DNA of 64,000 nt, from assembly GCF_018130385.1 (NCBI RefSeq), contig NZ_JAFCLU010000001.1, forward strand, positions 434,001-498,000, read 5' to 3'. The notes beneath the pieces were generated by a model, which was given only the letters and a program-made list of their open reading frames with translations, did no database searches and had not been told where the DNA came from. The stretch is from Bradyrhizobium sp. AUGA SZCCT0283. GTDB lineage: Bacteria > Pseudomonadota > Alphaproteobacteria > Rhizobiales > Xanthobacteraceae. Positions 54,877 to 63,335 of this stretch are shown here, piece by piece; position 1 is the first letter of the stretch; each line of letters begins with the position of its first letter. The position numbers were made by a program, and so were the translations under genes.

Positions 54877-55004
54877 GGCAACCTCTTGTTTTTGACGGCG
54901 ATCTTGTTTCCCCGGGGGCCGGCAGGCTCTTGTCGAAACCCTTGCCGAAACCCTTGGGGGTATCTACCTCTCGCGAGGGCTTTTTCACAAGAGGCAGAAC
55001 CGCC

Positions 55005-55757
55005 ATGTTGGACGCCGCCGTCAAGGCGATTTCGCAGATCCTGTCGCCGCCGATGCGCACCATCCTGTGGCGCTCGATCGGGCTGGCGCTGGTGCTGATC
55101 ACGGTGCTGGCCATCGGCTTGCAGCGCGCATTGAGCTGGTTTGCGGATTACGGCGAAGTCTGGGCCGAGGCGATGCTGGGGCCGGGCTTTCACACGACGC
55201 TCAACATCCTGTCCTGGATCATCTCGATCGCGGCCGGGCTCGGTGTCGTCCTCGGGGGCATTTTCCTGATGCCGGCGGTCACCTCGCTGGTCGCGAGCGT
55301 GTTCGTCGATGACGTCGCCGAGCATGTCGAGCGCGAACATTATCCGGCGGAGCGCCCCGGCGACGCGCTGCCGCTCGGCGTCGCGATTCCGGAAGGAATC
55401 AAGACCGCGCTGCTGACGATCCTGGTCTATCTGATCGCGCTGCCCTTTGTGCTGTTCGCGGGCGCGGGCTTTTTGATCTTCTTCATCGCCACCGCCTGGC
55501 TGCTCGGCCGCGAATACTTTGAACTCGCGGCGATGCGGTTCCGCTCGCCGGCCGAAGCCAAGGCGATGCGCAAGGACAATGCGGCCACCGTGTTCACCGC
55601 GGGCCTGTTCATCGCAGCCTTCGTGTCGATCCCGATCGTCAACCTGGCGACGCCGTTGTTCGGCATGGCCTTCATGGTTCACATGCACAAACGCCTGTCC
55701 GGACCGCGGCCCGAACTGATCGAGCCGGCACGGCGGACCGGCGTTCCCACCGTCTAA
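55005..55757 (+). CDS. EI24/CysZ-like membrane protein
   Basis: Inner-membrane protein of 250 residues with about four long hydrophobic segments, including SIGLALVLITVLAIGLQ, ILSWIISIAAGLGVVLGGIFLMP and ILVYLIALPFVLFAGAGFLIFFIATAWLLG. The YFELAAMRF segment is typical for EI24/CysZ proteins, which in E. coli move sulfate. Transport of sulfate by this copy is not established. ATG 55005. The stop TAA overlaps the stop of the convergent MFS gene by two bases (CTAA). Confidence 0.82.
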   Translation: MLDAAVKAISQILSPPMRTILWRSIGLALVLITVLAIGLQRALSWFADYGEVWAEAMLGPGFHTTLNILSWIISIAAGLGVVLGGIFLMPAVTSLVASVFVDDVAEHVEREHYPAERPGDALPLGVAIPEGIKTALLTILVYLIALPFVLFAGAGFLIFFIATAWLLGREYFELAAMRFRSPAEAKAMRKDNAATVFTAGLFIAAFVSIPIVNLATPLFGMAFMVHMHKRLSGPRPELIEPARRTGVPTV

Positions 55758-57316
55758 CTGGCTTTGGGATCCCGCCGATCGCGGGCAAACGGCACCAGCA
55801 GCACGCCCGCAATCGCCACGCAGGCGAGCATCGCCCAGGCTTCGTTGACGCAGAGCGCTAGCGACGCCTTCTCGACCATCGGCCGCACGAACGCCACGGC
55901 AGCCGCGTCGGGCGGACCCGGCGGCCGGTTGGCGAGCAGCGCCGGATCGAGGCCGATCGCCTTCGCCGCGCTGATATCTCCCGCCAGCAGGCGAACGCGA
56001 AAGTCCTCGGCATATATTGCGCTGCGGCCATACAGGATCGTGTCGATCAGCGCGATGCCGATGGCGCCGCCGAGATTCCGCATCAGGTTGAACAACCCGC
56101 TGGCGTCGGCGACTTCAAATTCGGGCAGCGCGCCCAGGGCGATGCGCGTCGGCGGCAACAGGCAAAACATGATTGCGACACCGCGGACGATTTGCGGCCA
56201 GAACATCTCGTCGAAATCGGCCGTGCGCGGCTGAATGGCGCTCAAGCCGAGCCCCAGCGCGAACAGGGCGAAACCGGCGCCGGTAAGCGCGCGCGCGCCG
56301 ATCCGGCTTTCCAGGATCGCGGCGATGGGGGCGGCGATGAGCTGCGCGATCCCGGTCACCAGCATGACGGTGCCGATCTCGAAGGCATCATGACGACGCA
56401 CGAAGGCGAGAAAGACCGGCATCAGATAGACCGAGCCGAACAGACCAACGCCAAGGCAAAAGCTCAAGGCGCAGCCGACCGCAAACGAACGCCGCTGCAG
56501 TGTACCAAGCCGCACCGTCGGATGCTCGGCGCCCAGGCTGCGTTGGACAAAGAAACCGAGGCCGACCGCGCTTCCCGCCAGCAAGACCATGCAAGTGGGT
56601 GACAACCAGCCATAGTGCGGCGCTTCCTTCAACCCGATCTCGAGGCCCGCCAGGGCCGCGGCCAGCAGCACGAGAGAACCGCTGTCCAGTTTCGCAAGCT
56701 CAACGAAATCCGTGTCCTGGCGCGGTAGCAGGAACGGGGTCACCGAGGTCACGATCAGCCCGGGGATAACGTTGATCAGGAACAGCCACGGCCACGACCA
56801 GGTCTCTGTGATCCAGCCGCCAACCACCGGACCAACCGTCGGCGCCAGCACCGCGACGACCCCACCGATCGTGGTGGCGACGGCGTGAAGCCTGTGCGGA
56901 AACAGCAGGAATACCGCGGTGAAGACCGCAGGGATCAGCACGCCGCCGGCAAATCCCTGCACCACGCGGAATACAAGCAGCACGGCAAAGCCGCCGCTGT
57001 AGGCGCAGCCAATCGATGCAAGGGTAAAGAGCGCCACCGCTGCGGCGACCAGCCATCGCAAGGTCAGGACGCGCGTGAACAGGCCGGTCAGGGGAATCGC
57101 GACGACCTCCGCGATCAGATAGGCGGTCTGGACCCAGCTCATCGCATCGGGGGAAATCGCAAGCGCCTGCTGGATGGCCGGCAATGACGTGGCCACCACC
57201 TGGATGTCGAGGATCGCCATGAACATGCCAAGGCACATCAGGAGGAAGCCGGCCCAGGTTCCGATAGAAGGTGTGACGACCGGGGCGCCAGACGGGGGCT
57301 CCTGCCGGTTGCTCAT
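55754..57316 (-). CDS. DHA2-family MFS multidrug-type efflux transporter
   Basis: Inner-membrane drug/proton antiporter of 520 residues with 14 predicted helices. The DHA2 marks are ATSLPAIQQALAISPDAMSWVQTAYLIAE at helix 1-2 and PTVGPVVGGWITETWSWPWLFLINVIPG (motif C region). ATG 57314-57316 overlaps the stop of the ICMT gene (ATGA), so it is the third gene of the PKS operon. Probably exports the polyketide product or protects against it. Confidence 0.93.
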   Translation of the reverse strand: MSNRQEPPSGAPVVTPSIGTWAGFLLMCLGMFMAILDIQVVATSLPAIQQALAISPDAMSWVQTAYLIAEVVAIPLTGLFTRVLTLRWLVAAAVALFTLASIGCAYSGGFAVLLVFRVVQGFAGGVLIPAVFTAVFLLFPHRLHAVATTIGGVVAVLAPTVGPVVGGWITETWSWPWLFLINVIPGLIVTSVTPFLLPRQDTDFVELAKLDSGSLVLLAAALAGLEIGLKEAPHYGWLSPTCMVLLAGSAVGLGFFVQRSLGAEHPTVRLGTLQRRSFAVGCALSFCLGVGLFGSVYLMPVFLAFVRRHDAFEIGTVMLVTGIAQLIAAPIAAILESRIGARALTGAGFALFALGLGLSAIQPRTADFDEMFWPQIVRGVAIMFCLLPPTRIALGALPEFEVADASGLFNLMRNLGGAIGIALIDTILYGRSAIYAEDFRVRLLAGDISAAKAIGLDPALLANRPPGPPDAAAVAFVRPMVEKASLALCVNEAWAMLACVAIAGVLLVPFARDRRDPKAS

Positions 57317-57828
57317 TGGATCGGGCGCGCAAGCCGTCCGCTGGTCGCGGAGAGCGCGTGCGTTTCGGTACGAATCCGGATTGCGAGCACCGCAGCGTTG
57401 AGCGCGGTAAAAATCAGCGCCAGCAGGGGCAGATGCAATGCGAGCGGAAGAAGCGCGATCTCTCCGGCGACGACCGCATAGTTGGGATGCGCAAGATATC
57501 TGTAGGGCCCCGACGCCACCAGCGGCTCACCTGGCAACACGATGATGCGCGTTGTCCATCGCGGCCCCAGTGTGACAAGGATCCACAGCCGCAAGCCTTG
57601 CAGCACGATGAAGCCCGCAAGTGCCGGGAGAATGAGGTCCTGATCGCGGCCCCAGATCCACAGGGCGATCAGCCACGCCGCATGAACCGACACGACCAGC
57701 GGATAGTGACCGGCGCCAACCTCGATCGCACCGCGCGCCAGGAGCCGACTTGTGTTGTAGCGGGAGAGAACGAGCTCACCCAGTCGCTGCAGCGTGACCA
57801 GCAGGAGAATGGTTGACGCCAGGCTCAC
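57313..57828 (-). CDS. ICMT-family membrane methyltransferase (BpsB-like)
   Basis: Integral membrane methyltransferase of 171 residues with four to five helices. The SAM-binding signature of isoprenylcysteine carboxyl methyltransferases is at the C-terminus: GPYRYLAHPNYAVVAGEIALLPL (about 107-130), followed by RIRTETHAL. In Bacillus the homologue BpsB O-methylates alkylpyrones made by the adjacent type III PKS BpsA, which is the likely role here. The GTG start (57826-57828) overlaps the PKS stop, and its stop overlaps the MFS start. Confidence 0.85.
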   Translation of the reverse strand: MSLASTILLLVTLQRLGELVLSRYNTSRLLARGAIEVGAGHYPLVVSVHAAWLIALWIWGRDQDLILPALAGFIVLQGLRLWILVTLGPRWTTRIIVLPGEPLVASGPYRYLAHPNYAVVAGEIALLPLALHLPLLALIFTALNAAVLAIRIRTETHALSATSGRLARPIQ

Positions 57829-58877
57829 GCAGCGTGCCGCAGCGCGACGCAGCTTGCGGTGAAGCCGGGGCCGAGCGCGGTCAGCAGCGACCGCGCCGGC
57901 AGGCCGTGCACAATGGCACGTTCGAGCACGAACAATACGGTCGGCGCCGACATGTTGCCATAGTCGGCAATGACCTCGCGCTCGTGATCGAGTGTCCCTT
58001 GATCCAGCGCCAGCGCGCGCTCGAGCGCGGCAATCACTTTCGTTCCGCCTGGATGACAGATGAAGCGATCGACATCTCCGGCCGAAAGCTTCATCCGGGA
58101 GAGAATTTCGGTGACCGCAGGACCGAGATGCTCGGCAACGAAATCGGGAATCGTCCGCTGAAAGATGACGCCAAATCCCTCGGCATCGACGCTCCAACCC
58201 ATGATATCGAGCGTATCGGGCCACAGTTTTTCGCCCGTGGCCTCGATCCGGGTCGCGCCTCCGTCACCGGCGCGCAGAATAGTGGCCGCCGCACCGTCGC
58301 CGAACAGGCTGGCGGCGACGATATTGGCCTTGGTCAACTCATCGTGGCGCACCGCAAGCGTACAGAGTTCGAGTGCGGCCAGAAGCACGTTTGTACCGGG
58401 CCGCGCCTGCGCAAGGCGCGCCGCGATCGACAGCCCCGACACGCCGCCCCCACACCCCAAACCGAAAACGGGCACGCGCGACACGTCGCTACGCAAGCCG
58501 AGTTTGCCGGCGACGCGCGCCTCCAGCGTCGGCGTCGCGATGCCGGTCGAACATACCGTGACGACGGTATCGATGTCGCTGGCCGAGAGATCGGCACGCG
58601 CGATGGCTTTACGCGCGACATCGACAAACAGGAATTCCGCGCCTTCCAGGAAAGCCCGTGTCCGCTCCGGCCAGCCACGCCGCTCGAGATACCATTCGAT
58701 CGGTTTGACCCCATAACGATGGCGGATGCCGGTATTGGCAAACAGGCTCGAAAGCGTCTCGAACTGCGGGTAACGATCAGCGAGGAGGTCGTGCGCAGCC
58801 TGGAGGATTTGCTTCTGATGGAATTGATATGGCGGAATCGAGGTCGCCAGCGAAACCAGCGCGGCCGTGTGGTTCAT
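57825..58877 (-). CDS. Type III polyketide synthase (chalcone/stilbene synthase family)
   Basis: Homodimeric ketosynthase of 350 residues that extends an acyl-CoA with malonyl-CoA and cyclises the chain to a pyrone or resorcinol. The catalytic triad is intact: Cys142 (FGLGCGGGVS), His275 (RFICHPGGTK) and Asn308 (DYGNMSAP). The N-terminal half has the RHRYGVKPIEWYLE segment usual in bacterial alkylpyrone/alkylresorcinol synthases rather than plant chalcone synthases. It is first of a three-gene operon with an ICMT methyltransferase and an MFS exporter. Confidence 0.95.
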   Translation of the reverse strand: MNHTAALVSLATSIPPYQFHQKQILQAAHDLLADRYPQFETLSSLFANTGIRHRYGVKPIEWYLERRGWPERTRAFLEGAEFLFVDVARKAIARADLSASDIDTVVTVCSTGIATPTLEARVAGKLGLRSDVSRVPVFGLGCGGGVSGLSIAARLAQARPGTNVLLAALELCTLAVRHDELTKANIVAASLFGDGAAATILRAGDGGATRIEATGEKLWPDTLDIMGWSVDAEGFGVIFQRTIPDFVAEHLGPAVTEILSRMKLSAGDVDRFICHPGGTKVIAALERALALDQGTLDHEREVIADYGNMSAPTVLFVLERAIVHGLPARSLLTALGPGFTASCVALRHAA

Positions 58878-59028
58878 GTCGCTGTCCCCGCCTTCGGTAC
58901 TCCAACATATGAGACCGCGCGATCATGCGAATATTTCGTCGACTGCCGTCATCGAACGGCTTTCGGCATTCACTATAATTTGAATGCAGCCCTTTGATGT
59001 CGCAATCGTGTCGCGGCAGATCGGTCGC

Positions 59029-59802
59029 TCACACCGTCTTTTCCGGCCATCGGCAGAGATCGTTGATCAAGCACACCTCGCAACGCGGCTTGCGGGCGAG
59101 GCAGGTGTAGCGTCCGTGCAGGATCAGCCAATGATGGGCGTGCAGCATGAACTCGGACGGGATCACTTTCTCCAGCCCAAGTTCGACCTCGAGCGGCGTG
59201 TTGCCGGGCGCCAGCCCCGTGCGGTTGCCGACGCGGAATACGTGGGTATCCACCGCCATGGTGTGCTCGCCAAAGGCCATGTTGAGCACGACATTGGCGG
59301 TCTTGCGCCCGGCGCCGGGCAGCGTCTCGATCTCGGCGCGGGTGCGCGGCACCTCGCCGCCGAATTCGGCGATCAGTTTTTCCGACAGCGCGATGACGTT
59401 CCTGGCCTTGTTGCGATAGAGCCCGATCGTCTTGATGTACTCGCGCACTTTCTCCTCGCCGAGCGCGATCATCTTCGAAGGCGTATCGGCCACCGCAAAC
59501 AGCGCGCGCGTCGCCTTGTTGACACCGGCATCCGTTGCCTGCGCCGACAGCACCACGGCGACCAGCAGCGTATAGGGGTTGAGATGCTCGAGCTCGCCCT
59601 TCGGCTCCGGACTGGCTTTGCGAAACCGGCTGAACGCCTCGTGGACCTCGGCCGGTGTCCAGGGTTTTGGCTTTAGAGATTTTGGCTTGGCTGATTTCTT
59701 CGCAAGGCTGGGCAACGCCTTGGCGGCCTTCTTTGCCACTTTCTTCGGCACGAACGGAACGCGGGATTTTTTGGCGCTGACAGAGCGGGTGATTTTGGCC
59801 AT
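59029..59802 (-). CDS. nth: Endonuclease III with basic N-terminal extension
   Basis: DNA glycosylase/AP lyase removing oxidised pyrimidines. The HhH motif is LPGAGRKTANVVLN with the catalytic lysine, and VDTHVFRVGNR holds the catalytic aspartate. The 4Fe-4S cluster C-X6-C-X2-C-X5-C ends the protein (CLARKPRCEVCLINDLC). About 45 extra Lys/Ala/Pro-rich residues precede the domain (KKVAKKAAKALPSLAKK), lengthening it to 257. They resemble histone-H1-like tails and may increase DNA affinity. ATG 59802 was chosen. It is divergent from the DUF2244 gene with 22 bp between the start codons, so promoters must overlap coding DNA. Confidence 0.95.
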   Translation of the reverse strand: MAKITRSVSAKKSRVPFVPKKVAKKAAKALPSLAKKSAKPKSLKPKPWTPAEVHEAFSRFRKASPEPKGELEHLNPYTLLVAVVLSAQATDAGVNKATRALFAVADTPSKMIALGEEKVREYIKTIGLYRNKARNVIALSEKLIAEFGGEVPRTRAEIETLPGAGRKTANVVLNMAFGEHTMAVDTHVFRVGNRTGLAPGNTPLEVELGLEKVIPSEFMLHAHHWLILHGRYTCLARKPRCEVCLINDLCRWPEKTV

Positions 59803-59824
59803 GATCGGGATATACTGATACGCG

Positions 59825-60346
59825 ATGACCGCAGGCAACGACTTTGATCCGGCGCTCGACCAGCCGACGCTGTTTTCGGCGCGGGTGACGCCGCATCGCT
59901 CGCTCAATCGAACCGGCTTTCTGGTGCTGATGACGTTCATCGGCGCGGTCAGCTTTGTCGCCGGCGTCGCATTCTGGCTGATGGGCGCCTGGCCGGTTTT
60001 GGGATTTTTCGGCTTCGACGCGCTGGTGATCTACTGGGCGTTCCGGATCAATTTTCGCAGCGCTGACGCCACCGAGGATATCGTGGTGACGCCGTCGGAA
60101 TTGCGCGTGCGGCGCGTCAACCATCGCGGCCATCTGCTCGAATGGTCGTTCAATCCGCTCTGGGTGCGGCTCGAACAGACCGGCGACCCTGAATTTGGCA
60201 TCGAGCGGCTTTACCTGGTCTCTCGCGGCCGCCGGGTCTCGATCGGCCACTTTCTTGGACCGGACGAAAAAGCTAGCTTTGCCAAAGCCTTATTGGCCGC
60301 ACTACAGACCGCCAAGCGCGGCGTCAGCTACAATCCCATCACTTAA
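59825..60346 (+). CDS. DUF2244 domain-containing membrane protein
   Basis: Protein of 173 residues with two close transmembrane helices (about 31-53 and 56-74, LVLMTFIGAVSFVAGVAFWL and AWPVLGFFGFDALVIYWAF). A cytosolic beta-rich part follows with EDIVVTPSELRVRRVNHRGHLLEW and GRRVSIGHFLGPDEK. This layout matches the DUF2244 family, whose function is unknown and which often lies beside nth in alphaproteobacteria. ATG 59825. A palindromic repeat follows. Confidence 0.85.
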   Translation: MTAGNDFDPALDQPTLFSARVTPHRSLNRTGFLVLMTFIGAVSFVAGVAFWLMGAWPVLGFFGFDALVIYWAFRINFRSADATEDIVVTPSELRVRRVNHRGHLLEWSFNPLWVRLEQTGDPEFGIERLYLVSRGRRVSIGHFLGPDEKASFAKALLAALQTAKRGVSYNPIT

Positions 60347-60362
60347 GGCTTTCTTTTTTGAC

Positions 60363-60407
60363 GCGTTTTCTTCACGCGACCCGGTTCCCACTTCGCTCGA
60401 AAACGCT
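60363..60407. repeat. Intergenic palindrome, 'GCGTTTTC...GAAAACGC' family, copy 2
   Basis: GCGTTTTCTTCACGCGACCC and TTCGCTCGAAAACGC are mirrored around a GGTTCCCAC centre; nearly the same as 7005-7048. It lies 16 bp after the DUF2244 stop, preceded by a T-rich stretch. Confidence 0.75.
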
Positions 60408-60445
60408 ACGTTGGCTTGTCGGAAATCGGGTGGTTTGAAGCGCGC

Positions 60446-61363
60446 ATGAGCCCTAAATCAGACCCCATGATGATATCAGCCATACATGACCAGCGTCTGG
60501 CCAGGCCGGGCCACCAGAACGCCGCGCTGCGCGATTACGATTCAGTTCGGCGCGCCATCGCCTTCATCTCCGAGCGCTGGCGTGCGCAGCCGACCATCGA
60601 GGCGATGGCGGATGCCGCTGCGGTGACGCCGGACGAACTGCACCATCTGTTCCGCCGCTGGGCCGGGCTCACGCCGAAGGCCTTCATGCAGGCGCTGACG
60701 CTGGATCACGCCAAGGGCCTGTTGCGCGATTCCGCCAGTGTGCTCGATGCCGCACTCGACTCTGGCCTATCGGGCCCGGGCCGGCTGCATGACCTGTTCG
60801 TCACCCATGAAGCGATGTCGCCGGGCGAATGGAAGAACGGCGGCGCCGGCATGACGCTGCGCTACGGTTTCCACGCTTGCCCCTTCGGCACCGCGATCGT
60901 GATCGCGAGCGAGCGCGGGCTGGCGGGGCTTGCCTTCGCCGATCCCGGCGAGGAGCCGACGGCGTTTGCCGACATGAAGCGGCGCTGGCCGAACGCCACC
61001 TATGTCGAGGACCACGACGGCACCATTGGCCTCGCGCAACGCATCTTCGACACGAGACTATGGCGGCCGGACCAGCCGCTCCGCGTGGTCCTGATCGGCA
61101 CCGATTTCGAGGTGCGGGTGTGGGAGACGCTCTTGAAAATCCCGATGGGCCGCGCGGTCTGCTATTCCGACATCGCCAGCAAGATCAAAAACCCGAAGGC
61201 GTCACGCGCCGTCGGCGCCGCGGTCGGCCGTAACCCGGTGTCGTTCGTGGTGCCCTGCCATCGCGCGCTCGGCAAGGGCGGCGCGCTGACCGGCTATCAC
61301 TGGGGCATCACACGGAAACAGGCGATGCTCGGCTGGGAAGCCGGACAGGTTGGGCTGCATTGA
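60446..61363 (+). CDS. Ada-like methylated-DNA--protein-cysteine methyltransferase with AraC domain
   Basis: Two-domain DNA repair protein of about 305 residues. An AraC-type helix-turn-helix is at about 30-120 (TIEAMADAAAVTPDELHHLFRRWAGLTPKAFMQ). The O6-alkylguanine transferase domain follows, with RAVGAAVGRNPVSFVVPCHRAL holding the acceptor cysteine in PCHR. It lacks the N-terminal zinc/phosphotriester domain of E. coli Ada, so it cannot sense methylphosphotriesters and probably acts mainly as a repair enzyme. ATG 60446 (other ATGs at 60467 and 60470). A TTG at 60416 is less likely. Confidence 0.9.
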   Translation: MSPKSDPMMISAIHDQRLARPGHQNAALRDYDSVRRAIAFISERWRAQPTIEAMADAAAVTPDELHHLFRRWAGLTPKAFMQALTLDHAKGLLRDSASVLDAALDSGLSGPGRLHDLFVTHEAMSPGEWKNGGAGMTLRYGFHACPFGTAIVIASERGLAGLAFADPGEEPTAFADMKRRWPNATYVEDHDGTIGLAQRIFDTRLWRPDQPLRVVLIGTDFEVRVWETLLKIPMGRAVCYSDIASKIKNPKASRAVGAAVGRNPVSFVVPCHRALGKGGALTGYHWGITRKQAMLGWEAGQVGLH

Positions 61364-61366
61364 CGT

Positions 61367-61445
61367 CGTAGGGTGGGTTAGCGAAGCGTAACCCACCGAA
61401 CGGTTCGATAAGACGGCGGATTACGCTTCGCTAATCCGCCCTACG
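61367..61445. repeat. Intergenic inverted repeat, 'CGTAGGGTGGGTTAGCG' family, copy 3
   Basis: The 25-base ends CGTAGGGTGGGTTAGCG... and ...CGCTAATCCGCCCTACG are complementary at 23 of 25 positions. It follows the Ada-like stop by three bases and precedes the gpmA stop by 14, so it can terminate both. Confidence 0.85.
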
Positions 61446-61459
61446 ATTCCAGATCGCGC

Positions 61460-62083
61460 TCACGCCGCCAGATCAAGCTTCGTCGCCACGGTCGAATCCG
61501 CATTCAGCCGGTAGATCACCGGCACGCCGGTTGCGAGTTCGCGTTTCAAAATCTGCTCGGGCGTCAGCTTCTCCAGCACCATGATCAGCGCACGCAGCGA
61601 ATTGCCGTGGGCGGCGACCAGCGTGCGCTGTCCGCGCAGTACGCAGGGCAGAATCTCCTGCACGTAATAAGGCAGCGCACGCGCCAGCGTATCCTTCAGG
61701 CTTTCGCCGCCGGGCGGCGGCACGTCGTAGGAGCGGCGCCAGACCAGCACCTGGTCCTCGCCCCATTTCTTGCGGGCGTCATCCTTGTTGAGACCGGAGA
61801 GGTCGCCGTAGTCGCGCTCGTTGAGCGCGAGGTTCTTCATCGTCGGCAGTCCGGTCTGCCCGATCTCGGCGAGCATCAGGTCGAGCGTATGCTGGGCGCG
61901 GGTCAGCACCGAGGTGAAGGCAACGTCGAACGTCAGCCCTTGTGCCTTTAATTTGCGGCCGGCCTCCTTGGCTTCGGCGATGCCCTGTTCGGTGAGATCA
62001 GGGTCCTTCCAGCCGGTGAACAGGTTTTTCAGATTCCATTCGCTCTGGCCGTGCCGCACGAGCACGAGAAGACGGTCGCTCAT
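61460..62083 (-). CDS. gpmA: 2,3-bisphosphoglycerate-dependent phosphoglycerate mutase
   Basis: Glycolytic/gluconeogenic enzyme interconverting 3- and 2-phosphoglycerate via a phosphohistidine. The catalytic His11 is in VRHGQSEWN, and [20 protein letters not shown] and the second histidine motif [11 protein letters not shown] are present. At 207 residues it is the usual size for alphaproteobacteria. It lies 33 bp after dapB on the same strand and may share its transcript. Confidence 0.96.
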   Translation of the reverse strand: MSDRLLVLVRHGQSEWNLKNLFTGWKDPDLTEQGIAEAKEAGRKLKAQGLTFDVAFTSVLTRAQHTLDLMLAEIGQTGLPTMKNLALNERDYGDLSGLNKDDARKKWGEDQVLVWRRSYDVPPPGGESLKDTLARALPYYVQEILPCVLRGQRTLVAAHGNSLRALIMVLEKLTPEQILKRELATGVPVIYRLNADSTVATKLDLAA

Positions 62084-62116
62084 TGAAAGGATTTCCGTTT
62101 TTCGTTTCGGATGGGA

Positions 62117-62932
62117 TTAGAAATCGGTCAGGCCGAGCACGTCGGCCATGGTGTAGAAGCCGGGCTTCCTGCCGTGCGCCCATAGCGCGGCTTTCACGGC
62201 GCCTTGCGCGAACATGGTCCGGTCCTCGGCGCGGTGGGTCAGTTCGATGCGCTCCATGGCGCCGGCGAAGATCACGCTGTGATCACCGGTGACGGTGCCG
62301 CCGCGCAAGCTCGCAAAGCCGATATCGCCCGGCCGGCGCGCGCCGGTATTCCCGTCGCGGCCACGGTCCGAATGGGTATGCAGATCGACGCCGCGGCCGG
62401 CGGCGGCGGCTTCACCGAGCAGGAAGGCGGTGCCCGATGGCGCGTCGATCTTGGCCCTGTGATGCATTTCGAGGATTTCGATGTCGAAGCTTTCGTCCAG
62501 CGACTGCGCGACGCGCTTGACCAGCGCGGCGAGCAGATTGATGCCGAGGCTCATATTGCCAGATTGCACCACCACCGCGCGCGACGTGACGCTCTTGATC
62601 ACGGCCATGTCGGACACCGACAGCCCGGTGGTTCCGACAATGTGCACGAGGCCGCGTTGGGCGGCGATCGCGACGTTGGCGATGGTGGCGGCGGGCACGG
62701 TGAAATCCAGAATGCCGTCGGCATCGGCCGACAGCGTCCACAGGTCGGCCGAAAGTTTGACGCCATTCTCCGGCAATCCCGCGAGCACGCCGGCATCCTT
62801 GCCCAGCAGTTCCGAGCCCGGCGCTTCCAGCGCGCCGGCCAGCACCGCGCCCGGCGTATCCGAAATGACGCGCACCAGCGCGCGGCCCATCCGGCCGCCG
62901 GCCCCCGCAACGATCAATCGCATATCGGCCAT
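62117..62932 (-). CDS. dapB: 4-hydroxy-tetrahydrodipicolinate reductase
   Basis: NAD(P)H-dependent step of lysine and diaminopimelate synthesis. The nucleotide motif [12 protein letters not shown] is at the N-terminus, and the catalytic region reads [15 protein letters not shown] with the conserved His and Lys. The C-terminal [28 protein letters not shown] is standard. It has 271 residues from ATG 62930-62932, with AGAGG seven bases upstream. Confidence 0.97.
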   Translation of the reverse strand: MADMRLIVAGAGGRMGRALVRVISDTPGAVLAGALEAPGSELLGKDAGVLAGLPENGVKLSADLWTLSADADGILDFTVPAATIANVAIAAQRGLVHIVGTTGLSVSDMAVIKSVTSRAVVVQSGNMSLGINLLAALVKRVAQSLDESFDIEILEMHHRAKIDAPSGTAFLLGEAAAAGRGVDLHTHSDRGRDGNTGARRPGDIGFASLRGGTVTGDHSVIFAGAMERIELTHRAEDRTMFAQGAVKAALWAHGRKPGFYTMADVLGLTDF

Positions 62933-63009
62933 GGCTTTACCTCTGAACGGGGTATAGCCGGGGCAGGCTGTTCCGGCAACCAATCAGGGCCCGCCACGCG
63001 TCCGGCCCC

Positions 63010-63312
63010 TCAGGGCTGCGGGCCATCATAGCCTTCGATGATGATGAGATCGGCGACCGAATGCGGCAGCCGCACCTTGATGTTTTCCTGGTATTCCGGC
63101 GAGTGGTAGCAGGCCAGCGCTGTCTCATAGTCGGGAAATTCGATCACCACATTGCGTGAGCGGCTTTGGCCTTCGATGGCCGTGAATTTGCCGGCACGCA
63201 CGACGAAGCGCCCGCCGAATTTCTTGAAGATGGCCGGGTTGGCCGCGGCATAGGCCTTGTAGCCTTCGTCATTGTGCACGTCGACACGCGCGATCCAGTA
63301 TCCCTTGGCCAT
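63010..63312 (-). CDS. DUF1330 domain-containing protein
   Basis: Small ferredoxin-fold protein of 100 residues (dimeric alpha-beta barrel). The family marks are YWIARVDVHNDEGYKAYAAANP, RSRNVVIEFPDYETALACYHSPEYQ and the C-terminal LIIIEGYD. Function is unknown; members may bind small ligands or act as simple isomerases. It lies between pyrF and dapB on the same strand, so it is probably in the pyrF operon (pyrF-DUF1330-dapB-gpmA). Confidence 0.88.
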   Translation of the reverse strand: MAKGYWIARVDVHNDEGYKAYAAANPAIFKKFGGRFVVRAGKFTAIEGQSRSRNVVIEFPDYETALACYHSPEYQENIKVRLPHSVADLIIIEGYDGPQP

Positions 63313-63335
63313 CTCACTCTCCGTTTCTTGTTTCG

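Noticed and set aside
53747..55114. Leftward frame of 455 codons across HMG-CoA lyase
   Set aside because: Out of frame with the conserved enzyme and crosses gene boundaries.
57313..58224. 303-codon version of the ICMT gene
   Set aside because: The upstream part is an out-of-frame shadow of the PKS; GTG 57828 overlapping the PKS stop is the proper start.
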